Part shown: piece after piece, positions 7,730 through 16,148 of the stretch
Position numbering within the stretch: the first letter of the stretch is position 1
Layout: the number at the start of each line of letters is the position of its first letter
Source of the DNA: an uncultured Variovorax sp.
GTDB taxonomy: Bacteria; Pseudomonadota; Gammaproteobacteria; Burkholderiales; Burkholderiaceae_C
Direction of reading: 5' to 3'
Length of the DNA stretch: 34,046 nt
Assembly: GCA_913776885.1 (NCBI GenBank)
Contig: CAJYQC010000139.1
Location: 1-34,046, forward strand
Notes under the pieces: generated by a model
Told to the model about the DNA's origin: nothing
What the model saw: only the letters and a program-made list of their open reading frames with translations
Databases searched by the model: none
Program-made: the position numbers and the translations under genes

Positions 7730-8251
7730 ATGAACCCTAAGCGTCTCCGCCGGCCCCTGGCCGCGCTGGTATTGGGCGGCACAGCAGCATTCCTCGGGGC
7801 CGTGAGCACGGCCCACGCGTTCACCAACCCGCCCATCCAGATGGCGCAGGGCATCGAATACATGTGCGGGGGCGCCGCCAGGGACGAGGCCGCGTTCATG
7901 GAAATGGTCTCGCCGCGCTGGGCCGCCACCATCGAGCTGGGCATCAGCGACGGCAAGGGCGCGCTCAAGCCGGGCTTCCCGGCCAAGGCCGCGGTGGAGA
8001 TCCGCCAGAAATACACCGGCCAGACGGTGATGAACGTGGAGTCGCAGAGCCCGTACATGCTCGCGCGCCTGAATCCGGGCGCCTACGACGTGAACGTGAC
8101 GCTCGGCGGCCTCACGCTGACGCAGACGCTGGTCGTGATCGCAGGCGTGCCCGCGCGCACTTCCTTCGTGTGGCCGTCGAACTTCGACATGGCCTCGGTG
8201 ATGCCGCCGCAGCCGCAGACCCTCGCGCAGACCTCCGCCAGCATCCGCTGA
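7730..8251 (+). CDS. Exported carboxypeptidase-regulatory-like protein, paralog A
   Basis: This 173-residue protein has a twin-Arg-rich N-region and hydrophobic core ending in AHA-F (cleavage near residue 30). The mature part starts FTNPPIQMAQGIEYMCGGAARDEAAFMEMVSPRW. It continues as a compact beta domain (YDVNVTLGGLTLTQTLVV) resembling carboxypeptidase-regulatory or SdrD B-like folds, which often bind or decorate surfaces. CGAGGA lies about ten bases before the ATG. Its neighbour at 8360 is a clear paralog sharing NPPI-M--G-EYM-GG---DEA--ME-VSPRW. A single cysteine is present after the signal peptide in this copy (YMCGG), replaced by serine in the other. Function is unknown. Confidence 0.8.
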   Translation: MNPKRLRRPLAALVLGGTAAFLGAVSTAHAFTNPPIQMAQGIEYMCGGAARDEAAFMEMVSPRWAATIELGISDGKGALKPGFPAKAAVEIRQKYTGQTVMNVESQSPYMLARLNPGAYDVNVTLGGLTLTQTLVVIAGVPARTSFVWPSNFDMASVMPPQPQTLAQTSASIR

Positions 8252-8255
8252 GCAG

Positions 8256-8273
8256 GGCCCGCCGCGGCGGGCC
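8256..8273. terminator. GC-rich palindrome between the paralogs
   Basis: A perfect 18-bp palindrome (8-bp arms GGCCCGCC / GGCGGGCC around GC) starts just after the stop of the first paralog. It lacks a strong U-run, so it may be an attenuator or mRNA 3'-end stabiliser instead of a full terminator. Confidence 0.45.
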
Positions 8274-8359
8274 TCCAGGTCAGACTTTCCTAAGCCGTGC
8301 GCCGCACAGTGGCTTCGTGGCCTCTTGCCACGACGACCAAGGAAAGAAAGGACCTGACC

Positions 8360-8854
8360 ATGAACTCCCGTTTCCCATCTTCGCTGCGCGTGATGCGGCC
8401 GCTGGCGGCTGCGATGTTCTGCGGTGCCGTCCTGTTCGGCGCGCTCACGCCGGCGCAGGCCGCGATGAATCCTCCGATCTACATGTCGCACGGCGTCGAA
8501 TACATGAGCGGCGGCATCGGCAGCGACGAAGCCAAGCTGATGGAGACCGTGTCCCCGCGCTGGCCCGCCACCTTCGAATTCGCGGTCAAGGACAGCAAGG
8601 GCGCCGACTTCGCCGCCAACGTCCACGTGACAGTGCGCGACAGCAGCGGCGCGGCGCTGCTCGACAACGTGGTCTCGGGCGGCCCCTTCATGGTGGCGCG
8701 GCTCGAGCCGGGCAGCTACGAAGTCGAGGCCCGGCTCGGCAGCCAGGTGCTGAAGCAACAGCTGCACGTGCCGCAGGGCGCAGGCGCCAAGGCGACGTTC
8801 GTCTGGCCGGCCGGCACCGACATGGCTTCGGCCGGCACGCGCACGGTGCAGTAG
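8360..8854 (+). CDS. Exported carboxypeptidase-regulatory-like protein, paralog B
   Basis: This 164-residue protein's ATG at 8360 follows AAAGGA at seven bases; an in-frame upstream start at 8297 lacks this. The signal peptide ends near AQA-A (about residue 34). The mature start AMNPPIYMSHGVEYMSGGIGSDEAKLMETVSPRW aligns with the preceding gene. The rest forms a small beta domain (ANVHVTVRDSSGAALLDNVVSGGPF, then YEVEARLGSQVLKQQLHV). Together with the first paralog it is a tandem duplication that has diverged strongly. The two could be co-transcribed across a 108-bp gap that contains the palindrome at 8256-8273. Confidence 0.8.
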   Translation: MNSRFPSSLRVMRPLAAAMFCGAVLFGALTPAQAAMNPPIYMSHGVEYMSGGIGSDEAKLMETVSPRWPATFEFAVKDSKGADFAANVHVTVRDSSGAALLDNVVSGGPFMVARLEPGSYEVEARLGSQVLKQQLHVPQGAGAKATFVWPAGTDMASAGTRTVQ

Positions 8855-8867
8855 CGCCAGGCGCGCA

Positions 8868-8885
8868 GGGGCCGGGCGCGGCCCC
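8868..8885. terminator. Hairpin after paralog B
   Basis: A perfect 7-bp stem (GGGGCCG / CGGCCCC) with a 4-nt loop lies 13 bp after the stop codon. There is no U-tract, so termination is plausible but not certain. Confidence 0.4.
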
Positions 8886-8944
8886 GGTTCTGGCGCACAA
8901 TCGTGGATTGGCCTAGCCGCAAGGCTTGCTATCCGGGCATCGTC

Positions 8945-8962
8945 AGCTATAGAAAAAATAGC
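8945..8962. repeat. GCTAT-N7-ATAGC short inverted repeat, copy 2
   Basis: AGCTAT, AGAAAAA, ATAGC. The 5-bp arms and 7-nt A-rich centre match the copy at 7600. It lies in the leader of the metallophosphoesterase gene. Confidence 0.65.
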
Positions 8963-9048
8963 GACCCAGGCGCTTCGCAGTGTCTTGAATGCGCGGCATG
9001 CGCCTTGCAGATGGCCTGTCCCGGGCAGTGCCCGATCCCATTGCCCCG

Positions 9049-10239
9049 ATGCCGATCCGTCCCCTGAGCGCGCTCACCGCGCTGTTGCACGTCTACATCG
9101 CGCTGCGCCTGCTGCCCGCGCTGGCCATGCTCACACCCGCCTGGCCGCTGGCGCTCGCCGCGCTCGCGGTGTCGGCGGTGACGATTCCCCTGCCTTTCGT
9201 CTCGCGCCGCGGCCGGCGGGAGGGCGCAGGAAACAGCGACGTGCTCAAGTGGACCGGCCTGATCAGCATGGGCTGGTTCTCCTCGATGTTCGTGCTCACG
9301 CTGCTGCGCGACGCCGGCCTGGCGCTGGCCTGGATCGCGGGCAGGCTGGGCGGCATGCAGGTGCAGTGGAACGCGTTGCTGCCCTGGAGTGCGCTGGCCG
9401 TGCTGCTCTTGGCCACCGCCACCTCGGTCATCGGCTTCCTGAATGCGCGCCGCACGGCCGGCGTGAAGCGGGTGGAGGTGCCGATCCGCGGCCTGCCGCA
9501 GGCGCTCGAAGGTTTCAGCATCGCGCAGCTCAGCGACATCCACGTGGGTCCGACGATCCGCAACACCTACATCCAGCGCATCGTCGACGCGGTGAACCGC
9601 CTGGGCGCGGACGCCATCGCGATCACTGGCGACCTGGTCGACGGCAGCGTGCCCGAGCTGCGCGAGCACATCGCGCCGCTGGCCGGGCTGCGCGCCCGCC
9701 ACGGCACCTTCGTGGTCACCGGCAACCACGAGTACTACGCCGGGGCGCATGCCTGGATCGACGAGCTGCGCCGCCTGGGCCTGAAGGTGCTGCTCAACGA
9801 GCACGTGGTGCTGCAGACGCGCAACGTGCGCGGCGCACAGACCGATGAAGAGCTCTTCGAAAGCGCGCTGGTGCTCGCCGGCGTCACCGACTTCACCGCC
9901 GGCCACTTCGACGCGTCGCATGCCAGCGACCCGCACCTGGCGCTGCACGATGCGCCGCCGCTGGTGCACACGCGCGTGCTGCTCGCGCACCAGCCGCGCA
10001 GCGCGCCGGTGGCGGCCGCGGCCGGCTACCAGCTCCAGCTGTCGGGCCATACGCACGGCGGCCAGTTCTTTCCGTGGAATCTCTTCGTGCCGATGCAGCA
10101 GCCCTTCACGGCCGGCCTGCACCGGCTGCACGACATGTGGGTCTACGTGAGCCGCGGCACCGGCTACTGGGGGCCGCCCAAGCGCTTCGGCGCGCCTTCG
10201 GAGATCACGCTGCTGACGCTGGTGCCCGCAAAGGCCTGA
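9049..10239 (+). CDS. Membrane-anchored metallophosphoesterase (YaeI/YkuE-like)
   Basis: From the ATG at 9049 the protein has 396 residues. An in-frame ATG at 8989 would add 20 residues, and neither start has a strong Shine-Dalgarno. The N-terminal ~140 residues contain about four hydrophobic segments. The C-terminal half is a calcineurin-like phosphoesterase with all core motifs in order: SDIHVG, GDLVDG, GNHEYY and SGHTHGGQ. The order of motifs and the membrane anchor resemble YaeI-type enzymes, some of which cleave UDP-diacylglucosamine or other phospho-lipids. The real substrate is unknown. It converges with the phasin gene, 10 bp away. Confidence 0.88.
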   Translation: MPIRPLSALTALLHVYIALRLLPALAMLTPAWPLALAALAVSAVTIPLPFVSRRGRREGAGNSDVLKWTGLISMGWFSSMFVLTLLRDAGLALAWIAGRLGGMQVQWNALLPWSALAVLLLATATSVIGFLNARRTAGVKRVEVPIRGLPQALEGFSIAQLSDIHVGPTIRNTYIQRIVDAVNRLGADAIAITGDLVDGSVPELREHIAPLAGLRARHGTFVVTGNHEYYAGAHAWIDELRRLGLKVLLNEHVVLQTRNVRGAQTDEELFESALVLAGVTDFTAGHFDASHASDPHLALHDAPPLVHTRVLLAHQPRSAPVAAAAGYQLQLSGHTHGGQFFPWNLFVPMQQPFTAGLHRLHDMWVYVSRGTGYWGPPKRFGAPSEITLLTLVPAKA

Positions 10240-10249
10240 AGGAAAAAGC

Positions 10250-10768
10250 TCAGGCCTCGTCGAGCCCCGAGAGCCGCCGCGCATTGGACGTGGCGGCGGC
10301 GTGGATCGGCGCGAGGCCCTGCCTGGCGATGCGCGCCGCGATCTCGGGCAGCTCGCTCGCCGCATCGACCGTGTCCGCCGCCGACTGCACGAAGGCATCG
10401 CCGTGCGCGGCCGCCTGTGCCGGCGTGACGCTGCCCGCGAGCGAGAAGAAGGCCGTCGTGCTCTGCACCCACTGCTGCAGCACCCGGTTGGCCAGCGAGA
10501 AGTGGCTGCTGTGCCACTGCCGCGCCATCGCGATGCCCGACTCGCTCGCGGCCTCGAGCTTTTCCTGTCCCATGAGCTGGAACTCGGCCAGATCGTCCGC
10601 GTTGGGCGCCAGCCCCGCGCGTGCCATGCGTCCTGTGCGCATGCCGATCACCAGGCCGGAGGACAGCAGCATCTCCTGGGTCTTGAGCGCCAGGTCGAGC
10701 CACTGCTGCATGAGCGGCCCCTGGAGGCGCGCGACCGGACTTGAGGAAAAAGAAGAAGGCGACGACAT
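10250..10768 (-). CDS. Phasin family protein (PHA granule-associated)
   Basis: This 172-residue, largely helical, alanine-rich protein without a signal peptide contains the phasin-like pattern (MARQWHSSHFSLANRVLQQWVQSTTAFFSLA, then amphipathic helices rich in Ala/Gln). Phasins coat polyhydroxyalkanoate granules in the cytoplasm and influence their size and number. I chose the ATG at 10768 (MSSPSSFSSS), since upstream residues read like untranslated DNA, but the ribosome site is weak and a start at 10834 is possible. No pha synthase gene is nearby, so the assignment rests on composition and pattern. Confidence 0.72.
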   Translation of the reverse strand: MSSPSSFSSSPVARLQGPLMQQWLDLALKTQEMLLSSGLVIGMRTGRMARAGLAPNADDLAEFQLMGQEKLEAASESGIAMARQWHSSHFSLANRVLQQWVQSTTAFFSLAGSVTPAQAAAHGDAFVQSAADTVDAASELPEIAARIARQGLAPIHAAATSNARRLSGLDEA

Positions 10769-10969
10769 GTTGGACTGGCGATGGAAGGGGTCGAGGCCAC
10801 TATGGGCGCGGGCCTGCGCAAGCGGTTGGTGCACAAGAACAACGGTTCTACATTTTTGTTGATCGAGTCCTACCTTCCGATGTGGAAATTACGTGCCGGG
10901 CCTGTGCGCACCGCCACGGAGATTGAAGATGACTCCTCAATCCCATCGGGTGCATCCGCCCGCCACATC

Positions 10970-11548
10970 ATGAGATTCAGCACCTGCCCACCTCTTGCCG
11001 CAACCGCTCTGGTCGCGGCTTTCCTCGGTCTGGCAGGCAACTGCGCCCACGCCTTCGAAGACAAGGAGCGCGGCTTCTATTTCGAAGGCGGCCATGCGGC
11101 GCATGGCGAAAGGGGCAGCACCGATCCGGCCACGGTGGGCATGACCATTCCGTGGTCGCCGCGGCAGCCGGTGCAGGAGGGAGCGCTCACCACTTACTGG
11201 GATCTTTTCCTCAGCAACTGGCATGCACCGGCGCTGGGCAGCGGTCCGCACGACTACGCGCAGATCGGCGCGATCTACACCTGGCGCTACCGCTTCGCGC
11301 AGGGCAGCTCGCCGTGGTTCGCCGAAGGCGGCATCGGCGCCACCGTGATGGACCACGTCTACCGCACGCCCGATCGCAGCTTCAGCACCGCGTTCCAGTT
11401 CACCGAGGCGATCGGCATCGGACGCAGCTTCGGTGAGCACGGCGCGCACGAACTCGCGCTGCGGCTGCAGCACTTCTCCAACGCCGGCATCAAGAAGCCC
11501 AACCCGGGCGAGAACTTCTTGCGGCTGCGCTACACGTATCACTTCTAG
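10970..11548 (+). CDS. pagL: Lipid A 3-O-deacylase, PagL family
   Basis: This 192-residue outer-membrane beta-barrel has a signal peptide ending near AHA-F (about residue 28) and a C-terminal aromatic residue (YTYHF), typical of barrel insertion. The PagL active-site region is clear: LRLQHFSNAGIKKPNPGENF, with H168, S170 and a candidate acidic partner E181. PagL removes the 3-linked acyl chain of lipid A in the outer membrane. The ATG at 10970 sits just before the hydrophobic signal; earlier in-frame starts give an unlikely soluble extension. It converges with ybhN, 7 bp away, so the two share a 3' region. Other envelope-lipid genes follow on the opposite strand. Confidence 0.88.
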   Translation: MRFSTCPPLAATALVAAFLGLAGNCAHAFEDKERGFYFEGGHAAHGERGSTDPATVGMTIPWSPRQPVQEGALTTYWDLFLSNWHAPALGSGPHDYAQIGAIYTWRYRFAQGSSPWFAEGGIGATVMDHVYRTPDRSFSTAFQFTEAIGIGRSFGEHGAHELALRLQHFSNAGIKKPNPGENFLRLRYTYHF

Positions 11549-11555
11549 GCCTCGG

Positions 11556-12509
11556 CTAGCGCTTGCCGCGCAGCCGCCTGGCCCGGGCCTCGGTGAAGAG
11601 GTAGGCCAGCGCGGCCACCGCCAGGGGCAGCAGGTAGTAGAGGCCCCGGTACGCCAGCAGGGCACCGAGCAGCTGTGCCTGCGGCACCTCGTGCGACAGC
11701 AGCGCGACGAACACCGCCTCCAGCACGCCGAGCCCCGCCGGCACGTGCGTGACCACGCCCGCCACCGCCGCCACCAGCAGCACCGCGAGCACCTGCACAT
11801 AGGCCACCTGGCCCTGCAGCAGGAACCAGATCACACCGCCGATCAGCGACCAGTTGGCGCACGACATCGCAAGCTGCAGCAGCGCCATCGCGAGCCCCGG
11901 CACCTTGAGGCCGTGGCCGCGCACCTGCAGCACGCGCCCGCTCGCAAAGGCGCAGACCGCCACGTAGGCCAGCGCGACCGCCAGCAGCGCCGCGCCGAGG
12001 ATGCGAAGCCCCTCGCTGCCGATCTTCCACTCGGGCGGCAGCGCCATCGGCCAGAAGCAGAAGGCCGCACCGGCCACCACGAGGTAGCCCAGCCAGTTGG
12101 TCAGCATGCTGAAGCCCAGCACGCGCGTGATCGTGTCGTTGGAAAGCCCCAGCCGCGAATACAGCCGGTAGCGGAAGGCCACGCCGCCCACCAGCGAGCC
12201 CAGGTTGAGGTTGAAGGCGTAGCTGATGAAGGTCACGCCCATCACCGTGGGCGTGCCCAGCCTGTGCCGCGTGAGGTGCCGGCCCAGCAGGTCGTAGGTG
12301 CTGTAGAGCGCGAAGCTGGCGGCCGCCAGCGCCGCGGCCGCGAGCAGCGACGCGGCGGGCCGCGCGCGGATCGCGTCGAACACGTCCTCCCATTCGACGG
12401 CGAGCGCCTGCCGCACGATCAGCCACGCGATCAGCGCGAAGAAGCCCCATACGGCCGCACGGCGCACCCAGGGCCACCAGCTTTGGCGCGACAGGGCCAT
12501 GGCGCTCAT
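11556..12509 (-). CDS. ybhN: YbhN-like integral membrane protein (UPF0104 / LPG synthase TM family)
   Basis: This 317-residue polytopic inner-membrane protein has about eight hydrophobic segments and the family signatures (LNLGSLVGGVAFRYRLYSRLGL near the middle; THVPAGLGVLEAVF and YRGLYYLLPL near the end). The family is related to the flippase/transmembrane part of lysyl-phosphatidylglycerol synthase. The ATG at 12509 has AGGAG nearby. It is the last gene of a ybhP-clsB-ybhN order also found in E. coli, which suggests a role in moving or handling phospholipid or cardiolipin products. The exact role is not established. Confidence 0.88.
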   Translation of the reverse strand: MSAMALSRQSWWPWVRRAAVWGFFALIAWLIVRQALAVEWEDVFDAIRARPAASLLAAAALAAASFALYSTYDLLGRHLTRHRLGTPTVMGVTFISYAFNLNLGSLVGGVAFRYRLYSRLGLSNDTITRVLGFSMLTNWLGYLVVAGAAFCFWPMALPPEWKIGSEGLRILGAALLAVALAYVAVCAFASGRVLQVRGHGLKVPGLAMALLQLAMSCANWSLIGGVIWFLLQGQVAYVQVLAVLLVAAVAGVVTHVPAGLGVLEAVFVALLSHEVPQAQLLGALLAYRGLYYLLPLAVAALAYLFTEARARRLRGKR

Positions 12510-12531
12510 GGGGGCAGGCTCCTGCTGCGGC

Positions 12532-13815
12532 TCAGGCCGCTTCCGTCTGAGTGGCGCCGCCGGTCGGATTGCTGAGCCCGGTGTCGCGCCGGCTCGCAAG
12601 GTCGGTGGCTTCCGCCGGCGTCAGGCGCGGCACGTGGCGCGGCAGGCGGCCCAGCAGGGCCGGATACCAGCGCATGACGTGGAAGACGAAGAAGCTGCGC
12701 ACCAGCCGCCAGCCGCTCCACTCGCTGGCGAGGTCGGAAGCCTCCACCTGCTTGCAGCTGTGCTGCATCAGCTTCTCGAGGCGCTCGTACAGCACGCGGT
12801 TGAAGGCTTCGTCACGCACGATCACGTTGGCCTCGAGGTTGAGCGAGAGGCTCAGCGGATCGAGGTTGCTGGAGCCCACGGTGCTCCACTTGCCGTCCAT
12901 CAGCGCGACCTTGCCGTGCAGCGGGCGATCGCAGTACTCGTAGATGCGCACGCCCGCATGCAGCAGGTGGTGATAGAGCATGCTGGCGGCGGTCTTCACG
13001 ATCGGCATGTCGGGCTCGCCCTGCAGGATGAGCCGCACGTCCACGCCGCGCCGCGCTGCGCGCCGCAGCTCCTTGATGAGCCGGTAGCCCGGAAAGAAAT
13101 ACGCGTTCGCTATCACGATGCGCTCGCGCGCAGCGCGAATCGCAGTTCGGTACTGCCGCTCGATGTCGTTGGTGTGATGGCGGTTGTCGCGCGTCACGAA
13201 CATCGCGTCTGCCGTGCCGGCGTGCGGCATTTGAAGGACGCCCGGCGCCTGGCGCAGCCTGCGGCGGAACCAGCCCGCGCCCTTGCCTCCCAGCGCGATG
13301 GCGCGCAGCACGAACTGGTGGATCTCGGCCACGATCGGGCCCTGCAGTTCCACCGCGTAGTCCTGCTTGGCCATGGGGCCGTAGTCGAGCAGGTGGTCGG
13401 CCGAGTAGTTGATGCCGCCCACGAACGCACGCTCGCCGTCGACCACCACGATCTTGCGGTGCATGCGGCGGAACACGTTCAGCCGCTGGCCCATGAAGCG
13501 GCGGCCCGGGTCGAACACCCGCACCTTCACGCCGGCCGAGGTCAGGCCCTCGATGAACTCGCGCGAGAGATCGGGCGAGCCGAAGCCGTCGATCATCAGG
13601 TCGACCTTCACGCCGCGCAGCGCCGCCTCGCGCATTGCTGCGTGCAGCTGCAGGCCGACCTTGTCCTCGAACAGGATGAAGGTCTCGACGATCACCTCGC
13701 GCTGCGCCTGGCGGATGACCTCGAACACGCGCGGGAAGAACTCCTCGCCGTTCTCGAGAAGTTCGATGCCGTTGCCGGCGATCCAGTGGTTGTTTGCGTT
13801 GTTCGCGTCGCTCAT
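12532..13815 (-). CDS. clsB: Cardiolipin synthase B (ClsB/YbhO), phospholipase D family
   Basis: This 427-residue protein has two HKD motifs: H119-K121-D126 (MHRKIVVVDGE) and H300-K302-D307 (LHGKVALMDGK), each followed by the G(G/S)xN pattern (GGIN, GSSN). ClsB joins phosphatidylglycerol or related lipids to make cardiolipin at the inner membrane. There is no N-terminal transmembrane helix, which fits ClsB better than ClsA. The start at 13815 (MSDANNANNHW) is 11 bp after the YbhP stop, and YbhN begins 22 bp after this stop, so the three form one operon. Confidence 0.93.
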   Translation of the reverse strand: MSDANNANNHWIAGNGIELLENGEEFFPRVFEVIRQAQREVIVETFILFEDKVGLQLHAAMREAALRGVKVDLMIDGFGSPDLSREFIEGLTSAGVKVRVFDPGRRFMGQRLNVFRRMHRKIVVVDGERAFVGGINYSADHLLDYGPMAKQDYAVELQGPIVAEIHQFVLRAIALGGKGAGWFRRRLRQAPGVLQMPHAGTADAMFVTRDNRHHTNDIERQYRTAIRAARERIVIANAYFFPGYRLIKELRRAARRGVDVRLILQGEPDMPIVKTAASMLYHHLLHAGVRIYEYCDRPLHGKVALMDGKWSTVGSSNLDPLSLSLNLEANVIVRDEAFNRVLYERLEKLMQHSCKQVEASDLASEWSGWRLVRSFFVFHVMRWYPALLGRLPRHVPRLTPAEATDLASRRDTGLSNPTGGATQTEAA

Positions 13816-13826
13816 GGCGTGCTCGT

Positions 13827-14669
13827 TCAAAGATCGATCTCGGCCACCAGCGGCGCGTGATCCGACAGGTGCGACCACGGCCTGCGCGGCAGCACCACGG
13901 GCGCATGCGCACCGGCATTGCGCACGTAGATGCGGTCCAGCGACAGCATCGGGAAGCGCGCCGGAAAGGTCCGGGCCGCGCGGCCGGTGGCGTGCACGAA
14001 GACCTCGCGCAGCGAAGCGCCTTTCTCGAGGATCTCGTGCGCGCGGCCGCGCCAGTCGTTGAAGTCGCCCGCCACGATCAGCGGGGCGTCGGATGGCACC
14101 TCGTCGCGCACGATGTGGCACAGCAGCTCCAGCTGCTGCTGCCGGTGCGCCTCTGCAAGGCCAAGGTGGGCGCAGATCACGTGCACGTCGACCGAGCGGC
14201 CCGGCAGGCGCAGCACGCAATGCAGCAGGCCGCGCTTCTCGGGGCCGCTCACCGACACGTCGTGGTTGCGGAAATGCACGATCGGGAATTTGGAGAGCAC
14301 CGCATTGCCGTGGTGCCCCTTCGGATACACCGCGTTGCGGCCGTAGGCGAACTGCGGCCAGATGGTGTCGGCCAGGAATTCGTAGTGCGGCGCCTCGGGC
14401 CAGTTGTCCACCTTGCGCGAATGGCGCGAATGCGTGCCCAGCACTTCCTGCAGGAACACCACGTCGGCACCCACCGTGCGCACCGCGTCGCGCAGTTCCG
14501 GAAGAATGAACTTGCGGTTGAGCGCGGTGAATCCCTTGTGGGTGTTCACCGTCATCACTTTCAGCGAAGTCGGCAAAACCTGCGTGGCAGCCTCGGCAGG
14601 CAGGGCCGTGTCGGCGCTGGTCTGCGCGTCGGGTGCGCTGGCGTCGGGAATGATGGGTGAGGAAGACAT
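13827..14669 (-). CDS. ybhP: Endonuclease/exonuclease/phosphatase family protein (YbhP-like)
   Basis: This 280-residue protein shows all EEP motifs in order: [37 protein letters not shown] and [11 protein letters not shown]. The catalytic D/N and H of GDFND and SDHAP are intact. The first ~35 residues are a low-complexity Ala/Ser/Asp-rich stretch. The ATG at 14669 was preferred over a start at 14897, which would run through the nested hairpins upstream. It is the first gene of the operon with clsB and ybhN. Position suggests a phosphodiesterase in lipid metabolism, but no substrate can be inferred from the sequence. Confidence 0.9.
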   Translation of the reverse strand: MSSSPIIPDASAPDAQTSADTALPAEAATQVLPTSLKVMTVNTHKGFTALNRKFILPELRDAVRTVGADVVFLQEVLGTHSRHSRKVDNWPEAPHYEFLADTIWPQFAYGRNAVYPKGHHGNAVLSKFPIVHFRNHDVSVSGPEKRGLLHCVLRLPGRSVDVHVICAHLGLAEAHRQQQLELLCHIVRDEVPSDAPLIVAGDFNDWRGRAHEILEKGASLREVFVHATGRAARTFPARFPMLSLDRIYVRNAGAHAPVVLPRRPWSHLSDHAPLVAEIDL

Positions 14670-14705
14670 CGTCCTGACTGTTGTACGTGGCCGTACTCGT
14701 GCCGA

Positions 14706-14822
14706 CTGTAGGAACGCGCCAACTTCTTCCCGCCGCCAATCTGCCGCCTTCGTCTGCGGACGGCGGGCTCCTACAGGCACGCCTGCCGCACCCCCACACG
14801 GCCGGGGTTGCGGGGCTCCTAC
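14706..14822. repeat. Nested inverted repeats with TCCTAC motifs
   Basis: CTGTAGGA (14706-14713) pairs perfectly with TCCTACAG (14769-14776). Inside it, CCCGCCG (14730-14736) pairs with CGGCGGG (14761-14767). A second stem follows (CCGCA-CCCC with GGGG-TGCGG), ending at another TCCTAC (14817-14822). The block lies between divergent ybhP and the gene at 14916. It resembles REP-like palindromes and may fold in either transcript. Confidence 0.6.
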
Positions 14823-14915
14823 GGTGATTCCACGGTTCGCAGGGAAAAGAAGAGCGGGACCCGGACTCTTTCCCTGCGGAATGAACAAATGGACCAAGCC
14901 ACAAGGAGATCATCC

Positions 14916-15347
14916 ATGAGACATCAAGCTTCCATCCGCGCCATCCTCTTCGCTGCGCTGCTCGGCGGCGCCAGCCTCGCCATGGCGCAGGCCACCTCCA
15001 TCCCGGCGCAGCCCAATCCGTCGGTCGGCGGCCAGGCCAGCACGATGACGCCCGCCGGCGTGGCGAACCCGCCGCAGCGCCCCGACTACACGATGCCCGC
15101 ATCGCGGGACGCCGTGAAGGCCGAGGCCCGCGCTCATAACCGCAACAACGCCAACAACCCCGTTCCGAAAGGCGAGGTGACCACCACGGTCAACAGCCAG
15201 CCCAACGCGATGCCCCAGCCGACCGGCGAAATGTCGCGTGCCGAAGTCAGCCAGACCGGCCGCAAGGTGGCGCCGCGCTTCGGCGAGAAGGGTGAACGCC
15301 CGGACGTGGTGACCAACCCGACCGACAAGACCGGAACGCCCAAGTAA
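14916..15347 (+). CDS. Small exported low-complexity protein
   Basis: This 143-residue protein has a good signal peptide (MRHQASIRAILFAALLGGASLAMAQA, cleavage near residue 24-26). The mature part is rich in Pro, Asn, Thr and Gln, has no cysteine and looks disordered (NPSVGGQASTMTPAG, NNANNPVPKGEV, TNPTDKTGTPK). AAGGAG lies seven bases before the ATG. I do not recognise a family. The gene ends before a strong bidirectional terminator and is probably monocistronic. A periplasmic or surface role is likely only on the basis of the signal peptide. Confidence 0.75.
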   Translation: MRHQASIRAILFAALLGGASLAMAQATSIPAQPNPSVGGQASTMTPAGVANPPQRPDYTMPASRDAVKAEARAHNRNNANNPVPKGEVTTTVNSQPNAMPQPTGEMSRAEVSQTGRKVAPRFGEKGERPDVVTNPTDKTGTPK

Positions 15348-15386
15348 GAAGCAGGTAAGTGCCGGATTCCAGATCCGGCGCCAATG

Positions 15387-15423
15387 AAAAAAGCCCGCAG
15401 CGCTTTCGCGTTGCGGGCTTTTT
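15387..15423. terminator. Bidirectional rho-independent terminator
   Basis: A GC-rich stem at 15393-15418 (GCCCGCAGCG / CGTTGCGGGC, one G-T pair, 6-nt loop) is flanked by six A on the left and a five-T run on the right. It therefore serves both the plus-strand gene ending at 15347 and the minus-strand gene ending at 15455. Confidence 0.9.
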
Positions 15424-15454
15424 CTTCGGTTGCCGCCGGGCGGCTGGCTGTCGA

Positions 15455-16021
15455 TCAGCTCTTGGCGGGGGCCGCGGGCGCACCGTGGCTGGCGCCGTCA
15501 TGGCCGCGGTGGCCGCGATGGCCAAAGTGCGCGGTCTCGGTGTCGAAGGTCTTCTGCTGGTCCGGCGTCAGCGCGGCGTAGAAGGTCTTCGTGGCTTCGG
15601 CGCGCTTGGCGAACATCGCGCTGCGTTCGGCCTGGCGGGCCTGCATGCGTTCCAGGCGCTGTGGCGTGGTCAGCTTGGCGAACTCGGCGCGGTCCATGTG
15701 CGGACGCGGACCGGCCGGCGGCTGCGTCGCGCTCGTGTAGGTGCTCCATGCACCTTCCTGCGCGGAGGTGAGCTTGAGCTTTTCCTTCAGGGCCGCGAGA
15801 CGCTTCGCGCGGTGTTCCTTCATGCGCTCCATGCGCTGGGCCGGGTCCATGCGCTTGTGCTGCGCCTTGGGCGCGGCGGCGTTGTCGGCCTGGGCCACCG
15901 CCGCGGTAGGTGCGGCTGCTGACGGAGCGACTGCCGGCGCTTGAGCGAAGGCGCCCGAAGAGGCGATGGCGGCCGAACCCAGCAGGCTGGCCCAGACGAT
16001 GCGTTGGCGGAGAGAGATCAT
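15455..16021 (-). CDS. Spy/CpxP-like LTXXQ-motif periplasmic protein
   Basis: This 188-residue protein has a signal peptide (cleavage near AQA-P, about residue 27), an Ala/Pro-rich linker and a helical body with three LT-x-x-Q motifs at 84-88, 117-121 and 151-155. It ends in a His/Gly-rich tail (HFGHRGHRGHDGASHG) that could bind metal. The family includes Spy and CpxP, periplasmic chaperones and stress sensors. AAGGAAG precedes the ATG at 16021. The tail is more histidine-rich than in E. coli Spy. It probably responds to envelope stress, though no regulator site is visible. Confidence 0.88.
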   Translation of the reverse strand: MISLRQRIVWASLLGSAAIASSGAFAQAPAVAPSAAAPTAAVAQADNAAAPKAQHKRMDPAQRMERMKEHRAKRLAALKEKLKLTSAQEGAWSTYTSATQPPAGPRPHMDRAEFAKLTTPQRLERMQARQAERSAMFAKRAEATKTFYAALTPDQQKTFDTETAHFGHRGHRGHDGASHGAPAAPAKS

Positions 16022-16148
16022 GAGAGTGCTTCCTTTCGAAGAAGCCTGCCACCGATGGGCAGCAGGTGAGACGAAGTGTGGAAGCGCTCTGTATCGCATC
16101 CGTTAGCCCGGCGTGAGCTTGGGTAAAGAACGGTGAACGCGCGCCGGT

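Noticed and set aside
13816-15102. Long N-terminal extension of the ClsB frame up to 15102
   Set aside because: It overlaps ybhP in another frame and the hairpin region. ClsB starts naturally at 13815 with normal family length.
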